A stretch of 64,000 nt of DNA from Candidatus Rokuibacteriota bacterium (GTDB lineage: Bacteria; Methylomirabilota; Methylomirabilia; Rokubacteriales; CSP1-6), in contig VGLJ01000001.1 of NCBI GenBank assembly GCA_016866775.1, positions 1 through 64,000 on the forward strand, written 5' to 3'. The notes beneath the pieces are model-generated. The model saw nothing but the letters and a program-made list of their open reading frames with translations, searched no databases and was not told the DNA's origin. This document shows, piece by piece, positions 1-8,211 of this stretch. Every line of letters begins with the position of its first letter. The first letter of the stretch is position 1. The position numbers and the translations under genes were made by a program.

Positions 1-142
1 ATTGCTCTCGCGATGTTTGGCGCGCGGCGCTGGGCGATGATAAACGCGGTTCTCGCGCCCGACCACGTCCTTCTGCGCGAGTCGCGCGCTCATTCGGCGC
101 TGGCGATGGCATGACGGCACGCGACGTCTTCACCACGAACTG
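1..142. other. No identifiable gene at left edge
   Basis: I see no recognisable gene here. Plus frame 1 is open from the window edge to a TGA at 112-114 and could be the last 37 codons of a gene that begins outside the window, but its translation resembles nothing I know. No RNA gene or repeat is apparent. Confidence 0.3.
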
Positions 143-905
143 TTAGAGCGCGTGAGCTGGCGCGACATACTCCGGGAACCCGGCCTCGATGAGAGCACCA
201 TACGTCGGATCCAGCTCGGACGCTGACGGGACGAAGACGAGGACCCCGTCGCGGCCGCGTGTCAGGAGAACGCGATAGGAATTCAGGCGTAGACGCCGAG
301 GATCGCGGATCCGTCGACTTCGCCGAGGCGCTACGTCCCATCCGGAGCCGGCCCACTTGAGGTCGGGGCCCCAGCACACGAGCGGCATGTCAAGCTCCAG
401 GCCCTGGCAACCAAATTCCGAAATGACGAGTTCCAATTGGCACCCGGAGCGGGGATGATCCGCAGGCGCCTCGAACCATTCGCCGTAGTACCAGTACGGA
501 TGTCGCACGCCTTTCAGACCGACTTCCTCGAGACGACGGAACTTCGACGATGCCAGCAAGCCGAAACGCTTGTCGAGGTCGTTGCGATACCGCTCGCGTA
601 AGTACTCCGGAACACTTCGAGATTGCGTGCAATACGATGATCGTTCCGTTCTCGAGCACGATCAAATCCGGACGCCGGCCCCCACTACGGGGCAATTCAA
701 ACTCAAGAATCAGGCCAAAGTTGCGGGCGCGTGGGAGACAACCCTCCAATTCGTTTCGCATGACATTCAGCGTCCGATCCCAAGCGAAGAGCTGCGGCGC
801 GCCGGTCTCTCGTGCGTAGCGCGTCAACTCGCGGAGCATTTCGTCCTGAGGAGTGCCAAGGAACGATTCGACCGTTCCCAGCCACGCGTACGGATGTTCG
901 GGCAT
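143..905 (-). pseudogene. DUF2075-type DNA/RNA helicase remnant with internal deletion
   Basis: Two pieces of one gene lie in different frames. The piece starting at 905 reads as the N-terminus of a DUF2075 / Schlafen-group-3-like helicase (PDLIVLENGTIIVL at about residues 78-91). The piece that ends at 143 reads as the C-terminus (EYLRERYRNDLDKRFGLLAS, SEFGCQGLELDM, NSYRVLLTRGRDG). The C-terminal frame is open upstream of its ATG at 559 to about 620-630, so the two meet near 620-640. The whole P-loop NTPase core that normally separates them is missing and the join is out of frame. Families of this type are usually about 600 residues; about 240 codons remain. No product with ATPase function is expected. 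The piece assignment rests on family resemblance that I recognise, not on a search. Confidence 0.75.
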
Positions 906-926
906 ACCGTCAGCGAGGTCGGTGGC

Positions 927-1262
927 TCAACGATGAGGCCATTCGCGCATCGGTCCGGTCGACGACCAATCGGTCTGCACGAAAGACTCGAGGAACGCGG
1001 TGACGAACCGGCGCTCCGGCTGTTGCGGAATGACGACGAGGACGACACTCACGGGCGCCGGGTCGACGAGACTCCCGACCCGCGAAGCGAATTCACGGTC
1101 CTTCGTGAAGAAAAGGTCGTACCGAGCGGCGACTTCCCGATACAGACGTCCGTTCTCCAAGCCTTTGAGGCTGAGAGAACCGATTGAGTCGACGCGATGT
1201 CCGAGGGTTCGAAGCGGCTCGATCAGGCCTTCCGGGATGTTCTCATCGAGAAGGATCGTCAC
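927..1262 (-). CDS. DUF5615 / PIN-like toxin-type protein
   Basis: A 111-residue protein. It has an N-terminal LLDENIP acidic motif (residues 4-10) and a second acidic segment, FFTKDREFA, near residue 51. This is the usual arrangement of DUF5615 (Mut7-C/PIN-like) proteins, which are predicted to be metal-dependent RNases. The start ATG at 1262 overlaps the stop of the upstream DUF433 gene by four bases, so the two are probably translationally coupled. In many genomes DUF433 and DUF5615 form a toxin-antitoxin-like pair; toxicity here is inference. The tail after about residue 90 is not diagnostic. Confidence 0.8.
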   Translation of the reverse strand: MTILLDENIPEGLIEPLRTLGHRVDSIGSLSLKGLENGRLYREVAARYDLFFTKDREFASRVGSLVDPAPVSVVLVVIPQQPERRFVTAFLESFVQTDWSSTGPMREWPHR

Positions 1263-1465
1263 GGAGCGCTGAGCTGTTTGGACTGTGCGAGCTCTTCGAG
1301 TGCGCCACGGACTGCCTCCTCCGTCAGCGTGGGATACGCGCGTACGATTTCACCGATCGACATGCCCGCGGCGAGCGACTCCAGGAGAAAGGCGACCGAG
1401 ATCCGCGTCCCAACGACACGCGGCTTTCCGCCCAGATGCTCTGGATCGGCGACGATCCACGCCAT
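1259..1465 (-). CDS. DUF433 antitoxin-like DNA-binding protein
   Basis: A 68-residue DUF433 protein. GGKPRVVGTRISVAFLLESL (residues 12-31) is the family signature. It is followed by a helix-turn-helix-like segment (IGEIVRAYPTLTEEAVRGAL) expected to bind DNA. It is the first gene of a two-gene unit with the DUF5615 gene. By analogy with other DUF433/DUF5615 pairs it would neutralise its partner and autoregulate the promoter. The start at 1465 is the only ATG that keeps the complete family N-terminus. Confidence 0.85.
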   Translation of the reverse strand: MAWIVADPEHLGGKPRVVGTRISVAFLLESLAAGMSIGEIVRAYPTLTEEAVRGALEELAQSKQLSAP

Positions 1466-1560
1466 CGCTGCCGCCCTCCCGTCTCATTCTAGCTGTGCTC
1501 GGTCGGATACGTCACGGGCCGGCCCGCCGGCTTCGTCTGTCATGGCAGGAGGAGCCAGCC

Positions 1561-2496
1561 ATGATGGACATCGAGCGGCGGTTCGAGCAGGACATGGTCG
1601 AGAAGGTCTACCGGGCGGCGGGGCGCGAGACGGGCTACTGGGCCGGGTACTTCCTCCGATCCGTCAAGCAGTACGGCGGCGTGGGCGCCGCGCGGCGCCT
1701 GCTGGAGCGCGGCGGCGTCTCGAAAGGGCTCGCCAAGCTCGCGAGCCTCAACCGGCTCGATCTCGCCCTGGAGACGCTCGTGCTGGATCCCGCGTACGCG
1801 GTGCTCTTCACCGACGGGGAGCGCCGGGTCGCCGCCCGGAGGCTCGAGGAGGCGCGCGCCGCGATGGCGCGCGCCCCCGGCCCCTGCGAGGCCGTCTGGT
1901 TGCGCTTGACCGGTTCCCTCGACGTGCCGATATATAGGTGGCTGCGTCCGCGAAGCGACCGGAGGGTGCCGAGTGGCCAAAGAGCTGATCATCGTCACGC
2001 GCGACAACCCGGACCTCCTGGAATCGCTGCGCCAGGAGTTCAGCGGGCAGCCGGACGTGCAGGTGCTCGTCGACCGGCGCACCGGCGACCGGCGCCCGCC
2101 GAACGGCGCGACCGCGCCCGAGCGCCGCCGCGCCGAGCAGCGGACGCTGCAAGAAGCGGAGCTGCTGCAGACGATGGCCTTCTTCCGTGTCGCCGCCGCC
2201 GCGGCCGGCGACGCGTTCATCGAGGTCAAGCGGATGGGCCCGCCCACGCCGCAGCAGGTGTCCGGCCGCGTGTTCACGTGGACCGCGGCGCTGAATCAGT
2301 ATCCGCCGAAGCCATGGCGCGAGCTCTTCGGCGACACGAAGGACCGGTCGATCGACCACAGCCCAGACAAGGTCCGCTTCTACCAGACGGTGCTGATCTT
2401 CGACAGCGACGAGGACAAGGTCCCGAACTGGGTCCACTTCATCGACGGCTGGATCCGCTCGGCGAACGAGCGCTACATGAAGCGGCTGGACACTGA
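1561..2496 (+). CDS. Conserved hypothetical protein; only first ~105 codons look coding
   Basis: ATG at 1561 follows a good ribosome-binding site (ggcaggagga). The first ~103 residues match a widespread small hypothetical family that I recognise by pattern: an N-terminal acidic/aromatic helix, RFLxxVxxxGGxxAARRLL-like spacing, then LDLALETLVLDPAYAVLF and a final RRLEEAR. Such proteins are normally about 110-120 residues. Here the frame stays open to 2496, deep inside the next gene, which reads in another frame. A TGA lies in plus frame 2 at 1907-1909, so one small frameshift near 1870-1905 would restore a normal-length protein. I treat codons beyond about 1870 as unlikely to be real. Function unknown. 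Confidence 0.5.
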   Translation: MMDIERRFEQDMVEKVYRAAGRETGYWAGYFLRSVKQYGGVGAARRLLERGGVSKGLAKLASLNRLDLALETLVLDPAYAVLFTDGERRVAARRLEEARAAMARAPGPCEAVWLRLTGSLDVPIYRWLRPRSDRRVPSGQRADHRHARQPGPPGIAAPGVQRAAGRAGARRPAHRRPAPAERRDRARAPPRRAADAARSGAAADDGLLPCRRRRGRRRVHRGQADGPAHAAAGVRPRVHVDRGAESVSAEAMARALRRHEGPVDRPQPRQGPLLPDGADLRQRRGQGPELGPLHRRLDPLGERALHEAAGH

Positions 2497-2584
2497 GCGG
2501 CGCCTGCGCGAAGAGGAAGAGGCGCTGAGCCGCGACCCGAAAGGCCGGCTCAAGGCCGCCGCGGACCGCTTCAAGAACCTCTGA
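1973..2584 (+). CDS. Hypothetical protein with response-regulator-like N-terminus
   Basis: A 203-residue soluble protein starting at GTG 1973. The N-terminus (ELIIVTRDNPDLLESL) looks like the first strand and helix of a receiver-like fold. It is followed by an Arg-rich VLVDRRTGDRR / APERRRAEQR linker of a type often seen attached to signalling domains. The C-terminal half (residues about 90-165) is rich in W and aromatic residues, with no motif I recognise, and ends in a charged helix (RLREEEEALSRD). No membrane segment is seen. Its end overlaps the convergent aminotransferase gene by 14 bases. Function unknown. Confidence 0.7.
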   Translation: MAKELIIVTRDNPDLLESLRQEFSGQPDVQVLVDRRTGDRRPPNGATAPERRRAEQRTLQEAELLQTMAFFRVAAAAAGDAFIEVKRMGPPTPQQVSGRVFTWTAALNQYPPKPWRELFGDTKDRSIDHSPDKVRFYQTVLIFDSDEDKVPNWVHFIDGWIRSANERYMKRLDTERRLREEEEALSRDPKGRLKAAADRFKNL

Positions 2585-3773
2585 CGGGCGCCTGCTCGTC
2601 GCCCAGCTCCTTGCGGAGCGCGTCGGCGAGCCGCACGTACTGCGCCGGGTCGTTGTAGAGCTGCGCCGAGATCCGGACGAGGCGCCGCGGCGGCGCGGGC
2701 CAGCTCATGATCGGCACCTCGATCCCCCAGTGCTGGAACAGGCGGGGATGGAGCGGATCCGGGTTGCGCCAGTAGATATCGGTCGTCGGCCCATCGGGCA
2801 GGACGACACTCGCGAGCGATCCGATCATCTGGTCCGGGCACGGCAGTGCGGTGCCGACGGTCTCCGCGAGCAGACGACGCGCGTCGAGCGCCAGCGTGTG
2901 ATTGCGCGCCATGATCGCCGGCCAGCCGCCGGGCACGAGGCCCGCGACGTACTCGATGGCCTTCGGCACCGTGAGCCACGCCGTCGGATCGCTCGTCCCC
3001 GTCCAGTCGAACTCCAGACGAAAGCGCTCGCGGCCCGGCCGGCGCGCGGTCGCGCCGTGGCTGATCGTCAGCGGACGCACGTCGGCGTGACGATCGCGCC
3101 GCACCCAGAGGAACGCGGAGCCCTTCGGCGCGCACAGCCACTTGTGGCAGTTGCCGCTGTAGTACGTGGCCCCGAGCGCATCGAGATTCAGCGGCACCAT
3201 GCCCGGCGCGTGCGCGCCGTCGACCAGCGTGTCGATCCCGCGGCGCCCGAGCTCGGCGATCAGCCGCTCGATCGGAAGGATCAGCGCCGTCGGGCTCGTG
3301 ACGTGATCGAGCAGCGCCAGCCGCGTCCGCGGCGTGACGCGCGCCATGACGGCGTCGACGACGGCGTCGGGCGACGCGACGGGAAACGGCACCGGCGCGA
3401 TGACGACGCGCGCGCCGCTCCGCCGCGCCGCGTACTCCAGCGCGTTCTTGCACGCGGTGTACGCGTGATCGGTGGTGAGCACCTCGTCGCCGCCGGCGAG
3501 CTCGCGCGAGCGGAGCACGGCGTTGACGCCGCTCGTCGCGTTGGTGACGAACGCGAGGTCGTCCGGATCGGCGCCGAGAAACGCGCCGAGCTGGCCACGC
3601 GCGACGTCGAGACGGTCGTCGAGCTCGCGCGACAGGAAGCGCACCGGCTCGCGCTCCATCTCCTGGCGGAGCGCCGTTTGATACCGGAGCACCTCGGTCG
3701 GACACGCGCCGAACGACCCGTGGTTGAGGAAGATCACGGCGGGATCGAGGGACCACTGCGTCGCGAGGTTCAT
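2571..3773 (-). CDS. PLP-dependent class V aminotransferase, isopenicillin-N epimerase (CefD)-like
   Basis: A 400-residue fold-type I PLP enzyme. Visible features are the FLNHGSFGACP N-terminal motif, VTNATSGVNAV (cofactor phosphate loop), LVDGAHAPGMV (Asp that binds the pyridine nitrogen) and GNCHKWLCAPKGSAFLWV, whose HKW lysine forms the Schiff base. This set is typical of CefD-like and related aminotransferase-V proteins. Many members are annotated as isopenicillin-N epimerase without having that activity, and there is no beta-lactam pathway here, so the substrate is unknown. Length is normal and no signal peptide is seen. Confidence 0.88.
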   Translation of the reverse strand: MNLATQWSLDPAVIFLNHGSFGACPTEVLRYQTALRQEMEREPVRFLSRELDDRLDVARGQLGAFLGADPDDLAFVTNATSGVNAVLRSRELAGGDEVLTTDHAYTACKNALEYAARRSGARVVIAPVPFPVASPDAVVDAVMARVTPRTRLALLDHVTSPTALILPIERLIAELGRRGIDTLVDGAHAPGMVPLNLDALGATYYSGNCHKWLCAPKGSAFLWVRRDRHADVRPLTISHGATARRPGRERFRLEFDWTGTSDPTAWLTVPKAIEYVAGLVPGGWPAIMARNHTLALDARRLLAETVGTALPCPDQMIGSLASVVLPDGPTTDIYWRNPDPLHPRLFQHWGIEVPIMSWPAPPRRLVRISAQLYNDPAQYVRLADALRKELGDEQAPVRGS

Positions 3774-3795
3774 GGGCCCATATAATCACGCCGAG

Positions 3796-3873
3796 GGGGC
3801 TTGGGGGTCCTGAGCTGTCGGGCCCCATGTTCAAGGGGTTTGGGGTCCTATGATGCGGGGCCCCATCTTTCAA
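3796..3873. repeat. Tandem imperfect ~39-bp hairpin repeat
   Basis: Two head-to-tail imperfect copies (about 3796-3834 and 3835-3873) share GGGGNTTNGGGGTCCT, GGGCCCCAT and TTCAA blocks. In the second copy, TGGGGTCC can pair with GGGCCCCA (one G-U) around a short loop; the first copy has the same hairpin with a one-base bulge. The pair sits in the short region between the divergent aminotransferase and LLM genes, directly upstream of the LLM ribosome-binding site. Confidence 0.55.
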
Positions 3874-3886
3874 GGAGGGCCAGCCC

Positions 3887-4717
3887 ATGCACTACGGCGT
3901 CGTCATGTTCCCCACCGATTACGCGATCCGCCCCGACGACCTCGGGCGCGCGGCCGAGCAGCGCGGCTTCGAGTCGCTGTGGGTGCCGGAGCACACGCAC
4001 ATTCCCGCGAGCCGCAAGAGCCCGTGGCCCGGCGGGCCGAACCTGCCGAAGGAGTACTGGCACAGCTACGATCCGTTCGTCGGGCTCGCGATGGCGGCCG
4101 CCGTCACCACGAAGCTCAAGCTCGGCACCGGGATCTGTCTCGTCATCGAGCGCGATCCGATCCTCCTCGCGAAGGAGGTCGCGAGCCTCGATCACCTCTC
4201 GAAAGGACGGTTTCTGTTCGGCATCGGCGGCGGATGGAACGCCGAGGAGATGGAGCACCACGGCACGCCGTTCAAGAGCCGCTGGAAGATCCTCCGCGAG
4301 CGCATCCTCGCGATGAAGGAGCTCTGGACGAAGGAAGAGGCGGAGTACCACGGCCAGTACGTGAGCTTCGACAAGAGCTGGGCGCATCCGAAGCCCGTGC
4401 AGAAGCCTCACCCGCCGATCCTCATGGGCGGCGACGGCCCGACGACGTTCGACCGCGTGATCGAGTTCTGCGACGGCTGGATGCCGATCGCCGGGCGCAT
4501 GGGCAACCCGATCGACAAGATCGGCGAGCTGCAGCGGCGCGCGAAGGACGCCGGGCGCAAGCCGATCCCGGTGACCGCGTTCATGCCGAAGCCGGAGCGC
4601 GGTGTGCTCGACGGCCTCGAAGCGGCGGGCGTCGAGCGCGTCGTGCTCGGTCTTCCGTCGGACACGCCGGAGAAGGTGCTGCCGATCCTCGACGGCTACG
4701 CCAAGCTGATGCGTTAA
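3887..4717 (+). CDS. LLM-class F420/flavin-dependent oxidoreductase
   Basis: A 276-residue luciferase-like monooxygenase (TIM barrel). Diagnostic pieces are FESLWVPEHTHIP (residues about 30-42), KLGTGICLV, ASLDHLSKGRFLFGIGGGW, KPVQKPHPPILMGGDGPTTF and a C-terminal glycine-rich barrel end. The order matches the probable F420-dependent TIGR03619-type subgroup. The cofactor (F420H2 or FMNH2) cannot be decided from sequence alone. The start follows a strong aaggaggg ribosome-binding site. Its stop overlaps the stop of the convergent amidase. Confidence 0.88.
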   Translation: MHYGVVMFPTDYAIRPDDLGRAAEQRGFESLWVPEHTHIPASRKSPWPGGPNLPKEYWHSYDPFVGLAMAAAVTTKLKLGTGICLVIERDPILLAKEVASLDHLSKGRFLFGIGGGWNAEEMEHHGTPFKSRWKILRERILAMKELWTKEEAEYHGQYVSFDKSWAHPKPVQKPHPPILMGGDGPTTFDRVIEFCDGWMPIAGRMGNPIDKIGELQRRAKDAGRKPIPVTAFMPKPERGVLDGLEAAGVERVVLGLPSDTPEKVLPILDGYAKLMR

Positions 4718-6135
4718 GCGCGCACGAGCGGCGGCACGCGCTTCGCCCACGGCTGCGCGGCCTCGAACGCGGCGGCCGCGCGGAGCACGGCCGCCTCGCC
4801 GCGCCGCTTGCCGACGATCTGCAGCCCCACCGGCAGCCCGTCGCGCGTGAAGCCGCACGGGATCGAGATCGCCGGCAGCCCGAGTACCGACCACGCGTAC
4901 GTGAGATACGAGCGCTGCATCCCCTTGCCCAGCGGCTGGCCGTTCACCATGAGGACGTACGGCTGGTCGAGCGGGAACGCCGGCGTCGCCATCGTCGGCA
5001 TGGCGAGGAGATCGCGCGTCTCGAAGAACGCGCGCACGCGCTCCCACTGGCGCGTCCGGATCAGCTCGCCCTGCGCGATCTCGCGTGACGTGAGCCGGAG
5101 GCCCTGCTCGGTGTTCTCGACCAGGCCTTCCTGCAGGATCGCGCGATGCTCGGGCAGCTTGTCGGCGTGGCGCGCGACCATCAGCAACCCGCGCGACGTG
5201 CGGACGATCTCCGGCACGTCCGTCATGTCCGGGCACGCGCGCTCCACGCGCGCCGCGAGCGACCGGAAGACCGCGGCCGCGCGCTCGACGATCGCGCGCA
5301 CCTCGTCGTCGACGGGCACGAGCCCGTCGAGGTCCGGCGTCCACGCGATGCGCCAGCCTTTCACCGACGGCGCCTTGACGCTGGCGAGGAACTCGCGCGT
5401 GTCGACGTCGTAGGAAATCGGCGACCGGTCGTCGGGACCGGCCATCACCGACAGCATCAGCGCGGTGTCCGCGACGGTGCGCGCCATCGGCCCTTCCACC
5501 GAGTAGGTGTCCCACGCGAGCGCCGACGGAGCGCGCGGAATGAGCCCGGGGGTCGTTCGGAAACCGACGACGCCGCAGAAGGCCGCCGGGCCGCGCAGCG
5601 ACCCGCCGAGGTCGGTGCCTTCGGCCAGCGGGAACATGCCGGTCGCGAGCCCGGCCGCCGATCCGCCGCTCGATCCGCCCGACGTCCGCGTGAGGTCGTA
5701 CGGGTTGCGCGTGGCGCCGAACACCGCGTTGACCGTGTTGGGGCCGTATGCGAACTCGGGCGTGTTCGTCTTGCCGATGACGATGGCACCCGCGGCGCGC
5801 AGCCGCTGCACGACGAGCGCGTCTTCCTCGGGGACGTGGTTCTCGAAAAGCTTCGAGCCGTGGGTCGTGCGGATGCCCTTCGTGAGCGTCACGTCCTTGA
5901 CCCCGATGGGGAGGCCGAACAGCGGCGGCAGCGGCGCCCCGCGCTTGAGCGACGCCGTCGCGCGGCGCGCGTCCCACAGCGCGGAGTCGCGCGCGAGCGT
6001 CACGATCGCGTTGACCTGCGGGTTGACCCTGTCGATGCGCTCGAGCACGCCCTCCATGACCTCGAGCGGCGAGACCTTCCGCGCCCGGTACAGCTTCAGC
6101 AGCTCCACCGCCGGCGTGAATGTGAGGTCTCTCAT
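4714..6135 (-). CDS. Amidase (amidase-signature family)
   Basis: A 473-residue amidase-signature enzyme with the Ser-cisSer-Lys triad visible: Lys80 in PIGVKD, Ser155 in TSGGSSGG and Ser179 in GTDLGGSLRGPAAF. The C-terminal SIPCGFTRDGLPVGLQIVG is also typical. It probably hydrolyses a small amide; family members range from aryl amidases to GatA, and no gatB/gatC is nearby. An in-frame ATG at 6177 would add 14 residues; I prefer 6135 because homology begins there. It is divergent from the PQQ dehydrogenase and convergent with the LLM gene. Confidence 0.88.
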   Translation of the reverse strand: MRDLTFTPAVELLKLYRARKVSPLEVMEGVLERIDRVNPQVNAIVTLARDSALWDARRATASLKRGAPLPPLFGLPIGVKDVTLTKGIRTTHGSKLFENHVPEEDALVVQRLRAAGAIVIGKTNTPEFAYGPNTVNAVFGATRNPYDLTRTSGGSSGGSAAGLATGMFPLAEGTDLGGSLRGPAAFCGVVGFRTTPGLIPRAPSALAWDTYSVEGPMARTVADTALMLSVMAGPDDRSPISYDVDTREFLASVKAPSVKGWRIAWTPDLDGLVPVDDEVRAIVERAAAVFRSLAARVERACPDMTDVPEIVRTSRGLLMVARHADKLPEHRAILQEGLVENTEQGLRLTSREIAQGELIRTRQWERVRAFFETRDLLAMPTMATPAFPLDQPYVLMVNGQPLGKGMQRSYLTYAWSVLGLPAISIPCGFTRDGLPVGLQIVGKRRGEAAVLRAAAAFEAAQPWAKRVPPLVRA

Positions 6136-6189
6136 GGGCCCAGTCTCCGCTTGCGCTGCGGCAAAGGCAAGCGTCATGCTTCTCCTCGC

Positions 6190-8181
6190 ATGGGCTCGAG
6201 GGCCCTTCTGCTCGCGGCCGCGTCCGCCGCGCTCCTCGCCGGCGGCTCTCTCACGTTCGCCCAGCCGCTCCCCGGCACGTCGGCGGCATCGATGGCCGCG
6301 CTCGCGCGCGGCGAGTGGCCCGCCTACGCGGGGACCTACGCGAGCGCGAAGTACTCGCCGCTCGATCAGATCACGCGCGCGAACGTCGGTTCGCTCCGCG
6401 TCGTGTGGCGCTGGGCGTCGCCCGATCAGGGCGTGCGGCGAGCGAACCCCGGCATCGACCCGAGCTTCCTCCACGAGGCCACGCCCATCATGGTCGGCGG
6501 TGTGCTCTACACGGTCACGTCGCTGTCCCAGGTCGCGGCCGTCGACGCGGCGACCGGGACGACGAAGTGGGTCTTCGATCCGGGCGTGTACAAGCACGGC
6601 ATGCCGGCGAACCTCGGGTGGGTGCACCGCGGCGTCGCGTACTGGCGCGACGGCGAGGACGAGCGAATCATCGTGCTCGCCGCGCACGCGTTCATGTTCG
6701 CGCTCGACGCGAAGACCGCCCACCCCGTGCCGGCGTTCGGGGAGAACGGCGTCGTCGACCTGAGCCTGGGCCTCGGGCGGACCGTGCGCGATCGCACGCA
6801 TTACAGCGTCACCTCGCCGCCCGTCATCGTGCGCGACGTCGTCGTCGTGGTCGGCTCGTCGATCACGGACTTCCCGCTGCACCGCGACATGCCGCCCGGC
6901 GACGTGCGTGGCTTCGACGTTCGGACCGGGAAGAAGCTGTGGACGTTCCGCGCGGTGCCCGGCCCCGGCGAGGTCGGCCACGAGACGTGGGAGAACGAAT
7001 CGTGGAAGGTCACCGGCGGCGTCAACGTGTGGGCGTTGATGTCGGGCGACGAAGATCTCGGCTACGTCTCCCTGCCATTCAGCACGCCCGCGAACGACTA
7101 CTACGGCGGACATCGCCACGGCGACAACCTCTTCGCCGAGTCGCTGGTGTGCGTCGACGCGCGCACGGGCCGGCGGATCTGGCACTACCAGATCGTGCGT
7201 CACGGCCTCTGGGACTACGACCTGCCCGCCGCGCCGGTGCTCTTCGACGTCGTACGCGACGGCAAGACGATCAAGGCCGTCGCGCAGCCGACGAAGCAGG
7301 GCTTCCTGTTCGCGTTCGATCGTGTCTCCGGCGCGCCGTTGTGGCCGATCGAGGATCGCCCCGTACCGCAGTCCGCCGTGCCCGGCGAGAAGAGCGCGGC
7401 GACGCAGCCGTTTCCGACGAAGCCCGCGGCGTTCGAGATCCAGGGCGTGCGTGAAGAGGACCTGGTCGACTTCACGCCGGTGCTGAGGGAGGCGGCGATC
7501 GCGATCGTGCAGCGATACGATCGCGGGCCGCTCTACACGCCGCCGACGGAGCGCGGCACGATCACGATGCCGAGCATCGCCGGCGGCGCGAGCTGGTCAG
7601 GGAGCGCCTGGGATCCGGACAGCGCGACCCTCTACGTCACGACGATCCGCATGCCGAGCGTGCTCGCGCTCCGCAAACCGTTCGCCGGGGAGAGTGGGGA
7701 CACGCACGTCGGAAGCCCGCGGCCGTTCCTCTTCGGCCCGGGCATGCCGCTCTTCAAGCCGCCGTGGGGCAGCGTGGTGGCGATCGACATGACGACGGGC
7801 GAGCATCGCTGGCGCGCCGCCGTCGGCAGCGGCGCGTTTCGCGCGCTCGACGGGCTCGGCATCTCCGGGCCGCTCGGCTGGCCCTCGCGCAGCTTCCCGC
7901 TCGTGACGCGCTCGCTCCTGCTGGTCGGGCAGGCCGGATTCCACACGAGCGCGCAGCCTGCGCTCACCAACCCGTTCCGCCGCACGTTCACGCTCAGCAA
8001 CCGCGAGCCGAGGCTGTCGGCGTACGACAAGGCGACGGGCGCGCTCATCGCCGAGGTCCCCGTGCCGGGCAACGCCAACGGCGCGCCGATGACCTATATG
8101 GTGCGCGGCACGCAGTACATCGTATTCCCCGTGGGCGGCTCGAACATTCCCGAGGAGCTGATCGCGCTCACGCTGCCCTGA
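6190..8181 (+). CDS. Secreted PQQ-dependent dehydrogenase (quinoprotein)
   Basis: A 663-residue quinoprotein with an N-terminal signal peptide (MGSRALLLAAASAALLAGGS, cleavage near AQP). The eight-bladed propeller is suggested by the repeated pattern of a beta strand followed by AVDAATGTTKW, GFDVRTGKKLW, CVDARTGRRIW and AIDMTTGEHRW. WPAYAGTYASAKYSPLDQI is the usual start of soluble and membrane quinoprotein glucose/alcohol dehydrogenases, and HGLWDYDLPAAPVLFDV is a conserved PQQ-site segment. It would oxidise an alcohol or sugar in the periplasm and pass electrons to the respiratory chain; the substrate is unknown. No cytochrome c CXXCH motif or adjacent cytochrome gene is seen. Confidence 0.85.
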   Translation: MGSRALLLAAASAALLAGGSLTFAQPLPGTSAASMAALARGEWPAYAGTYASAKYSPLDQITRANVGSLRVVWRWASPDQGVRRANPGIDPSFLHEATPIMVGGVLYTVTSLSQVAAVDAATGTTKWVFDPGVYKHGMPANLGWVHRGVAYWRDGEDERIIVLAAHAFMFALDAKTAHPVPAFGENGVVDLSLGLGRTVRDRTHYSVTSPPVIVRDVVVVVGSSITDFPLHRDMPPGDVRGFDVRTGKKLWTFRAVPGPGEVGHETWENESWKVTGGVNVWALMSGDEDLGYVSLPFSTPANDYYGGHRHGDNLFAESLVCVDARTGRRIWHYQIVRHGLWDYDLPAAPVLFDVVRDGKTIKAVAQPTKQGFLFAFDRVSGAPLWPIEDRPVPQSAVPGEKSAATQPFPTKPAAFEIQGVREEDLVDFTPVLREAAIAIVQRYDRGPLYTPPTERGTITMPSIAGGASWSGSAWDPDSATLYVTTIRMPSVLALRKPFAGESGDTHVGSPRPFLFGPGMPLFKPPWGSVVAIDMTTGEHRWRAAVGSGAFRALDGLGISGPLGWPSRSFPLVTRSLLLVGQAGFHTSAQPALTNPFRRTFTLSNREPRLSAYDKATGALIAEVPVPGNANGAPMTYMVRGTQYIVFPVGGSNIPEELIALTLP

Positions 8182-8211
8182 ACGCTCACGCTCCTGAAGT
8201 AGAATGCTGGA

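Noticed and set aside
2473-3888. Long minus-strand ORF of 471 residues over the CefD-like gene
   Set aside because: It is a shadow frame, Arg/Ala-rich and without motifs; the 2571-3773 frame holds all PLP-enzyme signatures.
4714-7203. 829-residue amidase
   Set aside because: Only the last 473 residues are amidase; the upstream part is the antisense of the PQQ dehydrogenase gene.
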